Assembly (NCBI GenBank): GCA_045616125.1
Contig: JAZLGC010000016.1
Coordinates: forward strand, 30,601 to 94,600
DNA: 64,000 nucleotides
From: Treponema_I sp045616125
GTDB taxonomy: Bacteria > Spirochaetota > Spirochaetia > Treponematales > Treponemataceae
Direction: 5' to 3'
In this document: piece after piece, positions 27,405-34,514 of the stretch
Layout of the letters: every line of letters begins with the position of its first letter
Numbering within the stretch: the stretch's first letter is position 1
Position numbers and translations under genes: made by a program
Notes under the pieces: model-generated
The model's input: only the letters and a program-made list of their open reading frames with translations
What the model was told of the DNA's origin: nothing
The model's database searches: none

Positions 27405-28598
27405 TTATTCAGTTTTACCAAAGATGCTATAGATAAGGCATGATCCCAGCCCGAAAGCGGCTGCCGCAAGCAGGTTCAGTTCCGGCTTTATCAGCCACAG
27501 GGCGCCCCCCAGAAACACTCCGGCCGTAACCAGAATATCCCGGTACAGATAGAATGCTCCAAAATAGATGGACTCTTTTCCTTCCGGTGCCAGATCCATA
27601 ATCTGGGCTTTCCGCACCGGCTCGCCGAATTCCTTAAAGCCCCGGATGATAAAGGCAATAACCAGCAGCGGGTAGTTTCGTGATACCAGCAGCACAAGTG
27701 GAAACAGCACGTAGAGGATGAATGTGGTCATGATGAATCCTTTCTTTTTGAACAGGTCACCCACCAGACCTACCAGCACGTAGGAAAAAATGGCGCAGCA
27801 CATTTCAATGGTGGTCAGGGTTCCAAAAAGGGTACCGGAAATACGGGCGCCTTTTTCGTATTCCATGGCCCAGATGGCAATGTAGGCGTAGGGAATCTGG
27901 GAGCAGAATTTGGCCAGAATGTCTGAAACAAGCAGTATCTGCAGCTGCCGCGGAAAATGATGGGGCAGAATGGCTACAAATCGGTCGGCCTTCTTCTCTT
28001 TGGGTGGATTCTTGTGCAGGAAGGACTGCTGGACGATGATGCCGAAAATGCTGCAGACAATGGCCATGATGAACGCCAGCTTGATGCCTTTTTCAATGCC
28101 GAAGGTGTCTACCAGTACGCCGCCCAGAAGGGGACCGATGGCCTGTGGAACCCGCTTAATCAGGGAGTGGAGGGATACGCCGAAAACCTGTTTGTTTTTG
28201 GGAATTTCGTGGCGGATTAAATCCATGTAGGCCGGCATGGAAAGACTGGACCAGGAAAGAAAGAACACTGATCCTACGATGATAGAAACCCAGCCGGGAA
28301 AAAGGATGACGATAAGATAGCCCAGAATGGCGAAGATGTTGAAAAAGAGGAGTGCCCGCTTGTAGCCGAACTTGTTGGAAATCCAGCCGCCGGGAAAGGA
28401 GTAGATGGCAGAAAGAAAGTTATCAAGAGCGTTGAGAATTGAGGGGGCAAAAAGGGATGCGCCGGTGGCTACCAGATAGACTGGCAGGTAGCGTTCGCCG
28501 ATTTTTTCGCCTAAGCCCACAAGAATGACGGTAAAAATCAATGCCCCGGTCCCGGAGGAAAGAGCTGTTGCTGCAATGGATTTCCTGGTGTTGCTCAT
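27405..28598 (-). CDS. Major facilitator superfamily transporter
   Basis: A 397-aa inner-membrane permease with about 12 helices and a central hydrophilic loop (HKNPPKEKKADRF). A motif-A-like GWISNKFGYKRA lies between helices 2 and 3. It sits between the GH8 and FucO-type genes, so a sugar or sugar-derived substrate is a reasonable guess only. The start at 28598 is chosen over 28622 because TATAAT (28606-28611) ends 7 nt before it; the earlier ATG would lie upstream of that box. It reads in the same direction as the neighbouring alcohol dehydrogenase but behind its own promoter. Confidence 0.84.
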   Translation of the reverse strand: MSNTRKSIAATALSSGTGALIFTVILVGLGEKIGERYLPVYLVATGASLFAPSILNALDNFLSAIYSFPGGWISNKFGYKRALLFFNIFAILGYLIVILFPGWVSIIVGSVFFLSWSSLSMPAYMDLIRHEIPKNKQVFGVSLHSLIKRVPQAIGPLLGGVLVDTFGIEKGIKLAFIMAIVCSIFGIIVQQSFLHKNPPKEKKADRFVAILPHHFPRQLQILLVSDILAKFCSQIPYAYIAIWAMEYEKGARISGTLFGTLTTIEMCCAIFSYVLVGLVGDLFKKKGFIMTTFILYVLFPLVLLVSRNYPLLVIAFIIRGFKEFGEPVRKAQIMDLAPEGKESIYFGAFYLYRDILVTAGVFLGGALWLIKPELNLLAAAAFGLGSCLIYSIFGKTE

Positions 28599-28605
28599 GG
28601 GGGCC

Positions 28606-28611
28606 ATTATA
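28606..28611 (-). promoter_or_regulatory. -10 box of the MFS gene
   Basis: Perfect TATAAT, 7 nt from the ATG, directly downstream of the fucO terminator. A leaderless transcript is predicted. Confidence 0.62.
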
Positions 28612-28626
28612 GGATATTCCACGCAT

Positions 28627-28664
28627 AAAAAAAACTCTCCACCGGAAAGCCGGCAGAGAGTTTT
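28627..28664 (-). terminator. Intrinsic terminator of the fucO-type gene
   Basis: A 9-bp outer stem, a CCGG-CTTT-CCGG inner hairpin and a run of eight T on the sense strand. Confidence 0.87.
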
Positions 28665-28683
28665 CTATATCAGCGTAATCTGA

Positions 28684-29826
28684 TTACATCAGTTTTCTGA
28701 ACATTGCTTCAAAGTCAGCAATTGAAGCTTTCTTAGGGTTACCTGGAGCACAGGCGTCAGCTGCTGCAGATTCGCAGAGGAATGGCAGATCTTCTTCTTT
28801 GATTGCAAGCTTGGTAGGAATGCCTACGTCAACTGACAGCTGTTTAACGGCATCAATGGCTGCCTTGCGGTATGCAGCTTCTGACATGCCGGTGGTATCA
28901 ACGCCGAATGCTTCAGCAATATCCTTGAACTTGGTTCCGGTGCATTCCTGGTTGAATTCCATAACGATAGGAAGCATCATGGCACAGGCAACACCGTGTG
29001 GAGTGTCGTATACGGCGCCAAGAGTATGAGCCATGGAATGGGCAATACCAAGACCAACGTTGGAGTAAGCCATGGCGGTTACATACTGGGCAAGTGCCAT
29101 GCCTTCACGTCCGTCTGGGTCGTTGGCTACGGCTTTCCGCAGGTTCTTTGCAATCAGCTGGATAGCCTTCAGGTCAAGACAGTCTGCCAGTTCCCATGCG
29201 GCAGCAGTGGTGTAGCCTTCGATGGCGTGGGTAAGGGCATCCATACCGGTAGAAGCGGTAAGCCCTTTTGGCATTGAAGCCATCATGTCAGGGTCTACAA
29301 CAGCAACATCAGGAATATCGTTAGGGTCTACACATACGAATTTGCGTTTCTTTTCAACGTCGGTAATTACGTAGTTGATGGTAGATTCTGCGCCGGTACC
29401 ACCAGTGGTTGGAACAGCAATGGTGAATACGGTGCGGTTTTTGGTTGGTGAAACACCTTCCAGTGAGCGGACATCGTAGAATTCGGGGTTGTTTACGATG
29501 ATACCGATACCTTTTCCGGTATCCATGGAAGAACCGCCACCAATGGTAATCATGAAGTCAGCACCGGATTTTTTGTAGGCGTCTACACCATGCTGAACGT
29601 TTTCGATGGTTGGGTTCGGTTTGATATCGCTGTACAGTTCAAAATCAATGCCGTTTTCTTTCAGCAGATCAGTAACTTTTGCAGATACGCCGAATTTAAC
29701 CAGGTCTGGGTCAGATGCAACAAATGCTTTTTTGAATCCCTTTCCTTTAATGATTCTCGGAATTTCTTTAATTGCACCATGTCCGTGATATGACATGCCA
29801 TTCAGTACAAAACGATTTACAGCCAT
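28684..29826 (-). CDS. fucO: Iron-containing alcohol dehydrogenase, lactaldehyde reductase (FucO) type
   Basis: It reduces L-lactaldehyde to 1,2-propanediol with NADH, the last step of fermentative fucose/rhamnose breakdown. It is 380 aa (E. coli FucO 382). The NAD-binding loop is GGGSSMDTGKGIG (96-108), and VRSLEGVSPT and NYVITD are FucO-like. The metal ligands Asp196, His200, His263 and His277 fall at the same positions as in the E. coli enzyme. There is no fucose operon nearby, so a broader alcohol dehydrogenase role is possible. An AGGAG ribosome site sets the start. The 5-prime leader and the inverted 7-mers around the -10 box suggest regulated expression. Confidence 0.9.
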   Translation of the reverse strand: MAVNRFVLNGMSYHGHGAIKEIPRIIKGKGFKKAFVASDPDLVKFGVSAKVTDLLKENGIDFELYSDIKPNPTIENVQHGVDAYKKSGADFMITIGGGSSMDTGKGIGIIVNNPEFYDVRSLEGVSPTKNRTVFTIAVPTTGGTGAESTINYVITDVEKKRKFVCVDPNDIPDVAVVDPDMMASMPKGLTASTGMDALTHAIEGYTTAAAWELADCLDLKAIQLIAKNLRKAVANDPDGREGMALAQYVTAMAYSNVGLGIAHSMAHTLGAVYDTPHGVACAMMLPIVMEFNQECTGTKFKDIAEAFGVDTTGMSEAAYRKAAIDAVKQLSVDVGIPTKLAIKEEDLPFLCESAAADACAPGNPKKASIADFEAMFRKLM

Positions 29827-29875
29827 TTTTTTTCATCTCCTATTATTGCACTGCGAAAGCAGCAGCGCAGACTCA

Positions 29876-29912
29876 TTTAATCTTTTTATAGTATACCGCT
29901 AACTCGATTAAA
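29876..29912 (-). promoter_or_regulatory. fucO-type gene promoter with operator-like inverted repeat
   Basis: TATACT (29890-29895) is framed by inverted 7-mers at 29876-29882 and 29906-29912. The leader before the ATG also holds a short CTGCG/CGCAG hairpin. Confidence 0.45.
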
Positions 29913-30071
29913 ACGGTAAAAAAATATCGATATATAACAAAACTTTTACCTGCGCACAATCTTTGATACTTCACTTCTAAATGAACACGTGATAGTATCA
30001 GCAAAGGAGTTATTTACTTTTGTATATCCAAACGCAACTGGTGACGAGTTGTTTTTATGGGAGGTTCTCTT

Positions 30072-30341
30072 ATGATGTATCCGTATCTTGAGTTCGATGA
30101 CAACACTCTGGTCACTCATTCGGAAATCCGTGAAAAAGATGGAAACTCTTATATTGATGTGTATTTTGAAAGACCAATTGAAGAAGGTTTCCAATCGGCA
30201 AATTGCCAGTTGCCTTCATACAGTTGGACAGAAATCGATGGGTACTCAGAAGAAAAAATAGCTTTTTTTACCCGATGGCTTGAACATAACGCTGCGTCAT
30301 TATTCAAATATGCTGCATGTGGAGGACTTCAGATTGCCTAA
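30072..30341 (+). CDS. Small hypothetical protein, apparent partner of a DUF4160 protein
   Basis: It is 89 aa, acidic, with no membrane segment. GGGAGG seven bases ahead sets the start at the first of two tandem ATGs. Proteins of this kind (YPYLEFDDNTLVTHSEI, with a C-terminal RWLEHNAASLFKYA-like helix) commonly sit just before DUF4160 genes; this is from memory. The next frame overlaps its last codons, so the two form a coupled pair of the size and layout of a toxin-antitoxin module. No function can be assigned. Confidence 0.65.
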   Translation: MMYPYLEFDDNTLVTHSEIREKDGNSYIDVYFERPIEEGFQSANCQLPSYSWTEIDGYSEEKIAFFTRWLEHNAASLFKYAACGGLQIA

Positions 30342-30456
30342 GGTCATCACGGTTGGTAGCTATATCATATATTTTTGGTCTAATGAAAACGGCGAGCCGG
30401 TTCACGTCCATATTGCAGAGAAAGTACCGCAGGAATATGTAACTAATCATTGTTGA
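30334..30456 (+). pseudogene. Truncated DUF4160 family protein
   Basis: The frame opens with TTG seven bases behind GGAGGA, inside the end of the preceding gene. It encodes PKVITVGSYIIYFWSNENG and the HVHI core typical of DUF4160 proteins, but stops after 40 residues where the family normally continues for roughly 40 more. The stop lies in the -35 element of the next gene, suggesting deletion of the 3-prime half. It was too short to be found by length-based calling. Confidence 0.6.
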
Positions 30457-30481
30457 CGCAGTATGCGCCGTAGCGTACTAT
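30453..30481 (+). promoter_or_regulatory. dus promoter, leaderless type
   Basis: TTGACG (30453-30458), a 17-nt spacer and TACTAT (30476-30481), ending 7 nt before the ATG. This is the clearest full promoter in the window with the start codon at the expected +1. Confidence 0.7.
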
Positions 30482-30488
30482 TACCCCC

Positions 30489-31517
30489 ATGAAACTGATT
30501 CTGGCCCCTATGGCTACCCTGACACATGAAGCACTGCGACGCACGGTATACCGGTTTGGCGGCTGCGATGAATATTATACGGAAATGATTCATGCTGCTT
30601 CTCTTATTCACGGGGGCCAGTTTGAAAAATACTACCTGTTGAACGGCCCCTGTCCAGAGCGGATTGTCTGGCAGCTGACGGGTACCGACGTGGAATCCAT
30701 AACGGAAGCTACCCGCATGGTAAGCGACCTGGGCGGCATTGGGGTGGACCTGAACATGGGCTGCTCTGCCCCGGAAATTTACCGTTTTGGGGCCGGCATC
30801 GCCTGGATGATGAAGCCCCTGGAAGAAACCCGGCGTCTGGTGCATTCCGTACGGGCTGTCTTACCGGATTCCCTGCGGCTCAGCGTAAAAATGCGCTTGG
30901 GCGACGAAGACTTTACGGAAGAAAAACTGTACGCCTTTGCCGATATGCTCCTTGATGAAGGTGTTACCCAGCTGACCCTGCATCCCCGTACCAGAAAAGA
31001 AAAGTATACCCGGCCCGCCCGCTGGCAGTATCTGGAGCCCTTTACAAACCACATAAAGAGCAGGAACCCAGCAGTGCAGGTCATCGGTAACGGCTGTATA
31101 TCAGATCCTGCCAGTTTTGACGCTCTGCTACGCCGGGCTCCCAGCCTGGATGGTGTTATGTGTGCCCGTTTTGCCGTCCAAAAGCCCTGGCTCTTTGCCC
31201 AGCTGCGGCACCATCGGGAACTGAACATCCCAGCTGACCGCAATATTCTTCCGGTTCCCTACCAGCTGCCGGAATCCATCGACCTTTACGAACTTGCCGA
31301 TTCGTTCCTGACCGACCTTGAAACGTATCAGCCCAAAGAATTCTACGACAGTCGGAGCCGTCGTTTTTTCGCCTATTTCCTTGATAATTTCATGTACCAT
31401 CAGTTTCTGAAAAATCAGATTCTCAACGCCCATACCCATGAATCCCAGCTGGCTCCATTAGCTGAATACTTTGAGAAAATGCCGGAAGAACGGTTCGTCC
31501 ACTTTTCTGCATCCTGA
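30489..31517 (+). CDS. tRNA-dihydrouridine synthase family protein
   Basis: An FMN enzyme that reduces specific uridines in tRNA D-loops. It is 342 aa with the TIM-barrel start LILAPMATLT. DLNMGCSAP carries the catalytic Cys92; the usual motif is NMGCP, so two residues (Ser-Ala) lie between the Cys and the Pro. SVKMRLG, HPRTRKEKY and VIGNGCI correspond to the FMN and phosphate-binding stretches. The conserved Lys-x-x-Gly-Ala-Gly after the Cys reads RFGAG, so the Lys is lost. It is a divergent Dus rather than a clear DusA/B/C. No ribosome site; leaderless promoter. Confidence 0.87.
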   Translation: MKLILAPMATLTHEALRRTVYRFGGCDEYYTEMIHAASLIHGGQFEKYYLLNGPCPERIVWQLTGTDVESITEATRMVSDLGGIGVDLNMGCSAPEIYRFGAGIAWMMKPLEETRRLVHSVRAVLPDSLRLSVKMRLGDEDFTEEKLYAFADMLLDEGVTQLTLHPRTRKEKYTRPARWQYLEPFTNHIKSRNPAVQVIGNGCISDPASFDALLRRAPSLDGVMCARFAVQKPWLFAQLRHHRELNIPADRNILPVPYQLPESIDLYELADSFLTDLETYQPKEFYDSRSRRFFAYFLDNFMYHQFLKNQILNAHTHESQLAPLAEYFEKMPEERFVHFSAS

Positions 31518-31563
31518 TTGTGCCGTACAATTACTGAGTATAAAACAGTAATTGGAGGGCATC

Positions 31564-33816
31564 ATGGCAAAAAAGGCCAGCAGTAACATCATCTGGTATG
31601 AGAACAAAAACGGACCACGTATCAGTACGGTATCCCGGTCGGTGATTGAAAAAGACGGACTGTATTTTAAGGATATCGATGGTAGTGGAACGGTCAGCGC
31701 TGTAAACGACTGGCGGCTGCCACCTGCTGAACGGGCAAAGGCCTACGTTTGCCTGCTTTCCATGGATGAAAAACTGCCACAGCTTTTTATTTCTGACTGG
31801 CGCATGGGAAAGTATCCCGTTGTCATGGGGCCAAAAAAGGTTGACCATACACCGGTCCTTGATGAATCGGGCGTTCTTGATGAATCACCCCTTGAAGTTA
31901 AGAATATTTTCGGTACCACGTATCTGCCGGGTACCAGTACGTTGATTAAGGAATGGTGGAACCGGCATGTCATTATCCGGTCAAATGCTACCGTAGAAGA
32001 TCTGACAGATTACCTGAACCAGCTGCAGGCGGTGGCCGAAGAATGTGACCACTTTGTGCCGGTGCAGGCAGCCAGCAACAGCCGGAATGAGAACGGACAG
32101 GTAGTATTCGGCATGAATGACGCCGGCGGTACCTTTGCCACCTGGCCGGGAACTTTGGGAATTGCAGCCGCTGTTCAGGGCGCTGGTATTGATGTTGCAG
32201 ACAAATTTGCCGACGCCGTCCGTCGCAGCTGGAATGCCTGTAACCTGCGGAAAGGCTACATGTACATGGTAGACTGTACCACTGACCCCCGCTGGCAGCG
32301 TACTTACGGTTGCTTTGGCGAAAATCCGGCCCTTATTGCAGAAATAGCGTCGCACATTATTCCCCGTATTCAGGGAAGCAGTCATGGTGTAACTGCTGAC
32401 GGTGTCGCTGTAACCACCAAGCACTTTCCTGGAGGCGGTGCTCGCGAAAACGGTTTTGATCCCCACTATGCAGAAGGCCAGTGGAATGTGTATGCCACTG
32501 CCGGAAGCCTTTCCAAATACCATCTACCCGGTTTTCAGGCTGCCATTGCCGCCGGAACCAGTGCCATTATGCCCTATTATGCAAAACCGGCAGAAGGCAA
32601 AAGTGTGCCGCAGCTGACTCCGACCGGCAATATGGTTCCCATGAAACCTTACGGATTTGCCTATAACCGCGCTTTTACCGAAGACCTGCTGCGCCACGAA
32701 CTGGGCTTTACCGGCTACATCAACTCTGACACGGGCATTACCCACAACATGAGCTGGGGTGTTGAATCCTTAAGTGAACCGGAACGTATAGGTTTTGCCG
32801 TAGCCCAGGCCGGCGTAGATCTGATCAGCGGTATGTTTGATAACGATGCTGCCCGCGAAAGTTACGCACGCAGCACCAACGGCTGGTATGATACTCATGC
32901 AGCTCCGGAAGGTTTTGACGGCAGCCAGCTGGTACTGACGGAAGACGCCGTAAACCGGGCAGTTTCCCGCACGTTAGCTGAAATGTTTGCTCTGGGTATG
33001 TTTGAAGATACCTATCGCGATGTGGCTGCTGCACAGAAACTGGTAGCCACCAAAGAAGACTGGGAAGCTGCCGCACTGGCTCACCGGCAGTCAGTAACAC
33101 TGCTGAAAAATAACGGTGTTCTGCCGCTGACTGCAGAGAAATCAGCTGGTAAAAAGGTGTATGCAGAAGCCTTTGATGTGGATGAACGGGTTGGCGCAGA
33201 GGCAACGGGTACGCTGCGTAGTCTGCTGACTGATGCCGGCTTGACCCTTACCGATGATGCAGATTCTGCAGATGTTGCCCTGTTTTTTGCAACACCAAGC
33301 AGCGGCGCCTACTTTAACGCAACAAAAGGATTTCTGGAACTTGAAATCTGTGAAGGAAAAACCGTTTGCGATGTAGTTGACGGTTGTCCGACTGAAACTA
33401 CCCACAACGAAACCACCGTAACGGGGCTGAAGCGCCTTGTGGCAATGGCAGATGCAGTGCATGGCCATGGCGGCAAGGTAGTGACCAATATCAACATTAC
33501 GCTGCCGTGGGAAGTTGGCGCACTGGAAACCGTGAGTGATGCGCTGCTTGCCGGCTATGATACGTATCAGGATGCAACGGTAGATGTGATTCTTGGCCGG
33601 TTCTGCCCGGTGGGAAGACTGCCGGTAACACTGCCAAAAGATGACAGCGTCATTGCTGTTGATAAGAACGGTGTCTGCATCAGCCCCAACGATGTACCGG
33701 GCTATGACAAAGACCAGTATCTGCCGGATGTCATGAAGGACGAAAACGGCAAAGCATACGCCTATCGCGATGCTGCCGGCAATTACTACGAATACGGCTT
33801 TGGCCTGGGCTACTGA
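31564..33816 (+). CDS. Glycoside hydrolase family 3 protein (beta-glucosidase/xylosidase type)
   Basis: A 750-aa exo-acting beta-glycosidase, probably cytoplasmic because no signal peptide is present. The N-terminal TIM barrel contains TTKHFPGGG (substrate-binding Lys-His, 285-292) and GYINSDTG with the probable nucleophile Asp389, where the family usually reads SDW. The C-terminal alpha/beta domain begins with the family-typical SVTLLKNNGVLPL. The start at 31564 follows GGAGGG; a TTG twelve bases earlier is rejected. With the GH8 exo-oligoxylanase it suggests intracellular oligosaccharide breakdown. Its last codons overlap the convergent thiQ by seven bases. Confidence 0.87.
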   Translation: MAKKASSNIIWYENKNGPRISTVSRSVIEKDGLYFKDIDGSGTVSAVNDWRLPPAERAKAYVCLLSMDEKLPQLFISDWRMGKYPVVMGPKKVDHTPVLDESGVLDESPLEVKNIFGTTYLPGTSTLIKEWWNRHVIIRSNATVEDLTDYLNQLQAVAEECDHFVPVQAASNSRNENGQVVFGMNDAGGTFATWPGTLGIAAAVQGAGIDVADKFADAVRRSWNACNLRKGYMYMVDCTTDPRWQRTYGCFGENPALIAEIASHIIPRIQGSSHGVTADGVAVTTKHFPGGGARENGFDPHYAEGQWNVYATAGSLSKYHLPGFQAAIAAGTSAIMPYYAKPAEGKSVPQLTPTGNMVPMKPYGFAYNRAFTEDLLRHELGFTGYINSDTGITHNMSWGVESLSEPERIGFAVAQAGVDLISGMFDNDAARESYARSTNGWYDTHAAPEGFDGSQLVLTEDAVNRAVSRTLAEMFALGMFEDTYRDVAAAQKLVATKEDWEAAALAHRQSVTLLKNNGVLPLTAEKSAGKKVYAEAFDVDERVGAEATGTLRSLLTDAGLTLTDDADSADVALFFATPSSGAYFNATKGFLELEICEGKTVCDVVDGCPTETTHNETTVTGLKRLVAMADAVHGHGGKVVTNINITLPWEVGALETVSDALLAGYDTYQDATVDVILGRFCPVGRLPVTLPKDDSVIAVDKNGVCISPNDVPGYDKDQYLPDVMKDENGKAYAYRDAAGNYYEYGFGLGY

Positions 33817-34514
33817 TTACTCAGCAGACTTTCAGTAAAGTCTGCGGGGGTGCCGGTCCAGGTCTGTACGCCGTGGTTCATGACGGTAATCTGGTCTGCC
33901 AGAAGAACGGCCTCGTCCAGGTCGTGGGTAACCATGATGCCGGCAAATCCCAGTTCTTTCTGCTGTGAGCGCAGTTCCGCACCCAGTTTTTTGCGGAGCG
34001 GTGCATCAAGGGCGCTGAATGGTTCGTCAAACAGTACCAGTTTTGGTTCAATAACCAGGGTGCGGGCCAGTGACACCCGCTGCTGCTCGCCACCACTCAG
34101 GTTTGCCGGCATACGGCGGGCAAAGGTATCAGCCGGTAGCCCCATGCGTTCCAGCATGTCGTGGGCTTTGGCCCGGGCTTCTTTACGGCTCATGCCCCGG
34201 GAGCGGAGTCCGTAGGCTACGTTGTCTTCTACGTTCATGTGCATGAACAGACTGGGGCTCTGGAATACCATACCGATTCCCCGCTTTCCCGGATTCAGTT
34301 CAGATACATCGGTGTCGCCGATGCAGATGGTGCCGGCATGACCTGACTTTTTGCTTTCGTCCAGAAGGCCTGCAATCATGCGGAGTACGGTGGATTTTCC
34401 GCTGCCGGAGTGGCCGGTGATGACCAGCATCTGGCCGGCTTCTACACTGCCGCTGAAGGTAATGTCCAGGTCATCGAATTTCTGGTAGATATCGGTAATG
34501 TCAACAAAACTCAT
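33810..34514 (-). CDS. thiQ: Thiamine ABC transporter ATP-binding protein
   Basis: The 234-aa ATPase of the thiamine/TPP importer. Walker A is GHSGSGKST (34-42), the signature LSGGEQQR (139-146), Walker B LVLFDEP with the catalytic Glu164, and the switch His197. Its start overlaps the thiP stop by four bases (ATGA). Assignment to thiamine rather than iron or another ion rests on the ThiB match and the TPP riboswitch at the head of the operon. Confidence 0.92.
   Translation of the reverse strand: MSFVDITDIYQKFDDLDITFSGSVEAGQMLVITGHSGSGKSTVLRMIAGLLDESKKSGHAGTICIGDTDVSELNPGKRGIGMVFQSPSLFMHMNVEDNVAYGLRSRGMSRKEARAKAHDMLERMGLPADTFARRMPANLSGGEQQRVSLARTLVIEPKLVLFDEPFSALDAPLRKKLGAELRSQQKELGFAGIMVTHDLDEAVLLADQITVMNHGVQTWTGTPADFTESLLSNQ

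Larger units (their letters stand above)
1..33400. repeat. Giant perfect inverted repeat, 16.7-kb arms, no spacer
   Basis: Base x pairs with base 33401-x over the whole stretch. All coding regions of the left half recur with identical protein sequence on the opposite strand of the right half, and the outermost bases (1-40 against 33361-33400) are still exact complements. The centre lies between 16700 and 16701 inside the palindrome TTGCATGGTATACCATGCAA. The left arm is cut by the window start, so its true outer end is not visible. A perfect spacerless palindrome of this size is not expected to persist in a bacterial chromosome, so a fold-back sequencing or assembly product, or a hairpin chromosome end, is more likely than a real duplication. 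Confidence 0.97.

Noticed and set aside
1..33400. Genuine tandem gene-dose duplication of a metabolic region
   Set aside because: The copies are base-identical, exactly mirrored and spacerless, which fits a fold-back or hairpin end far better than an evolved duplication.
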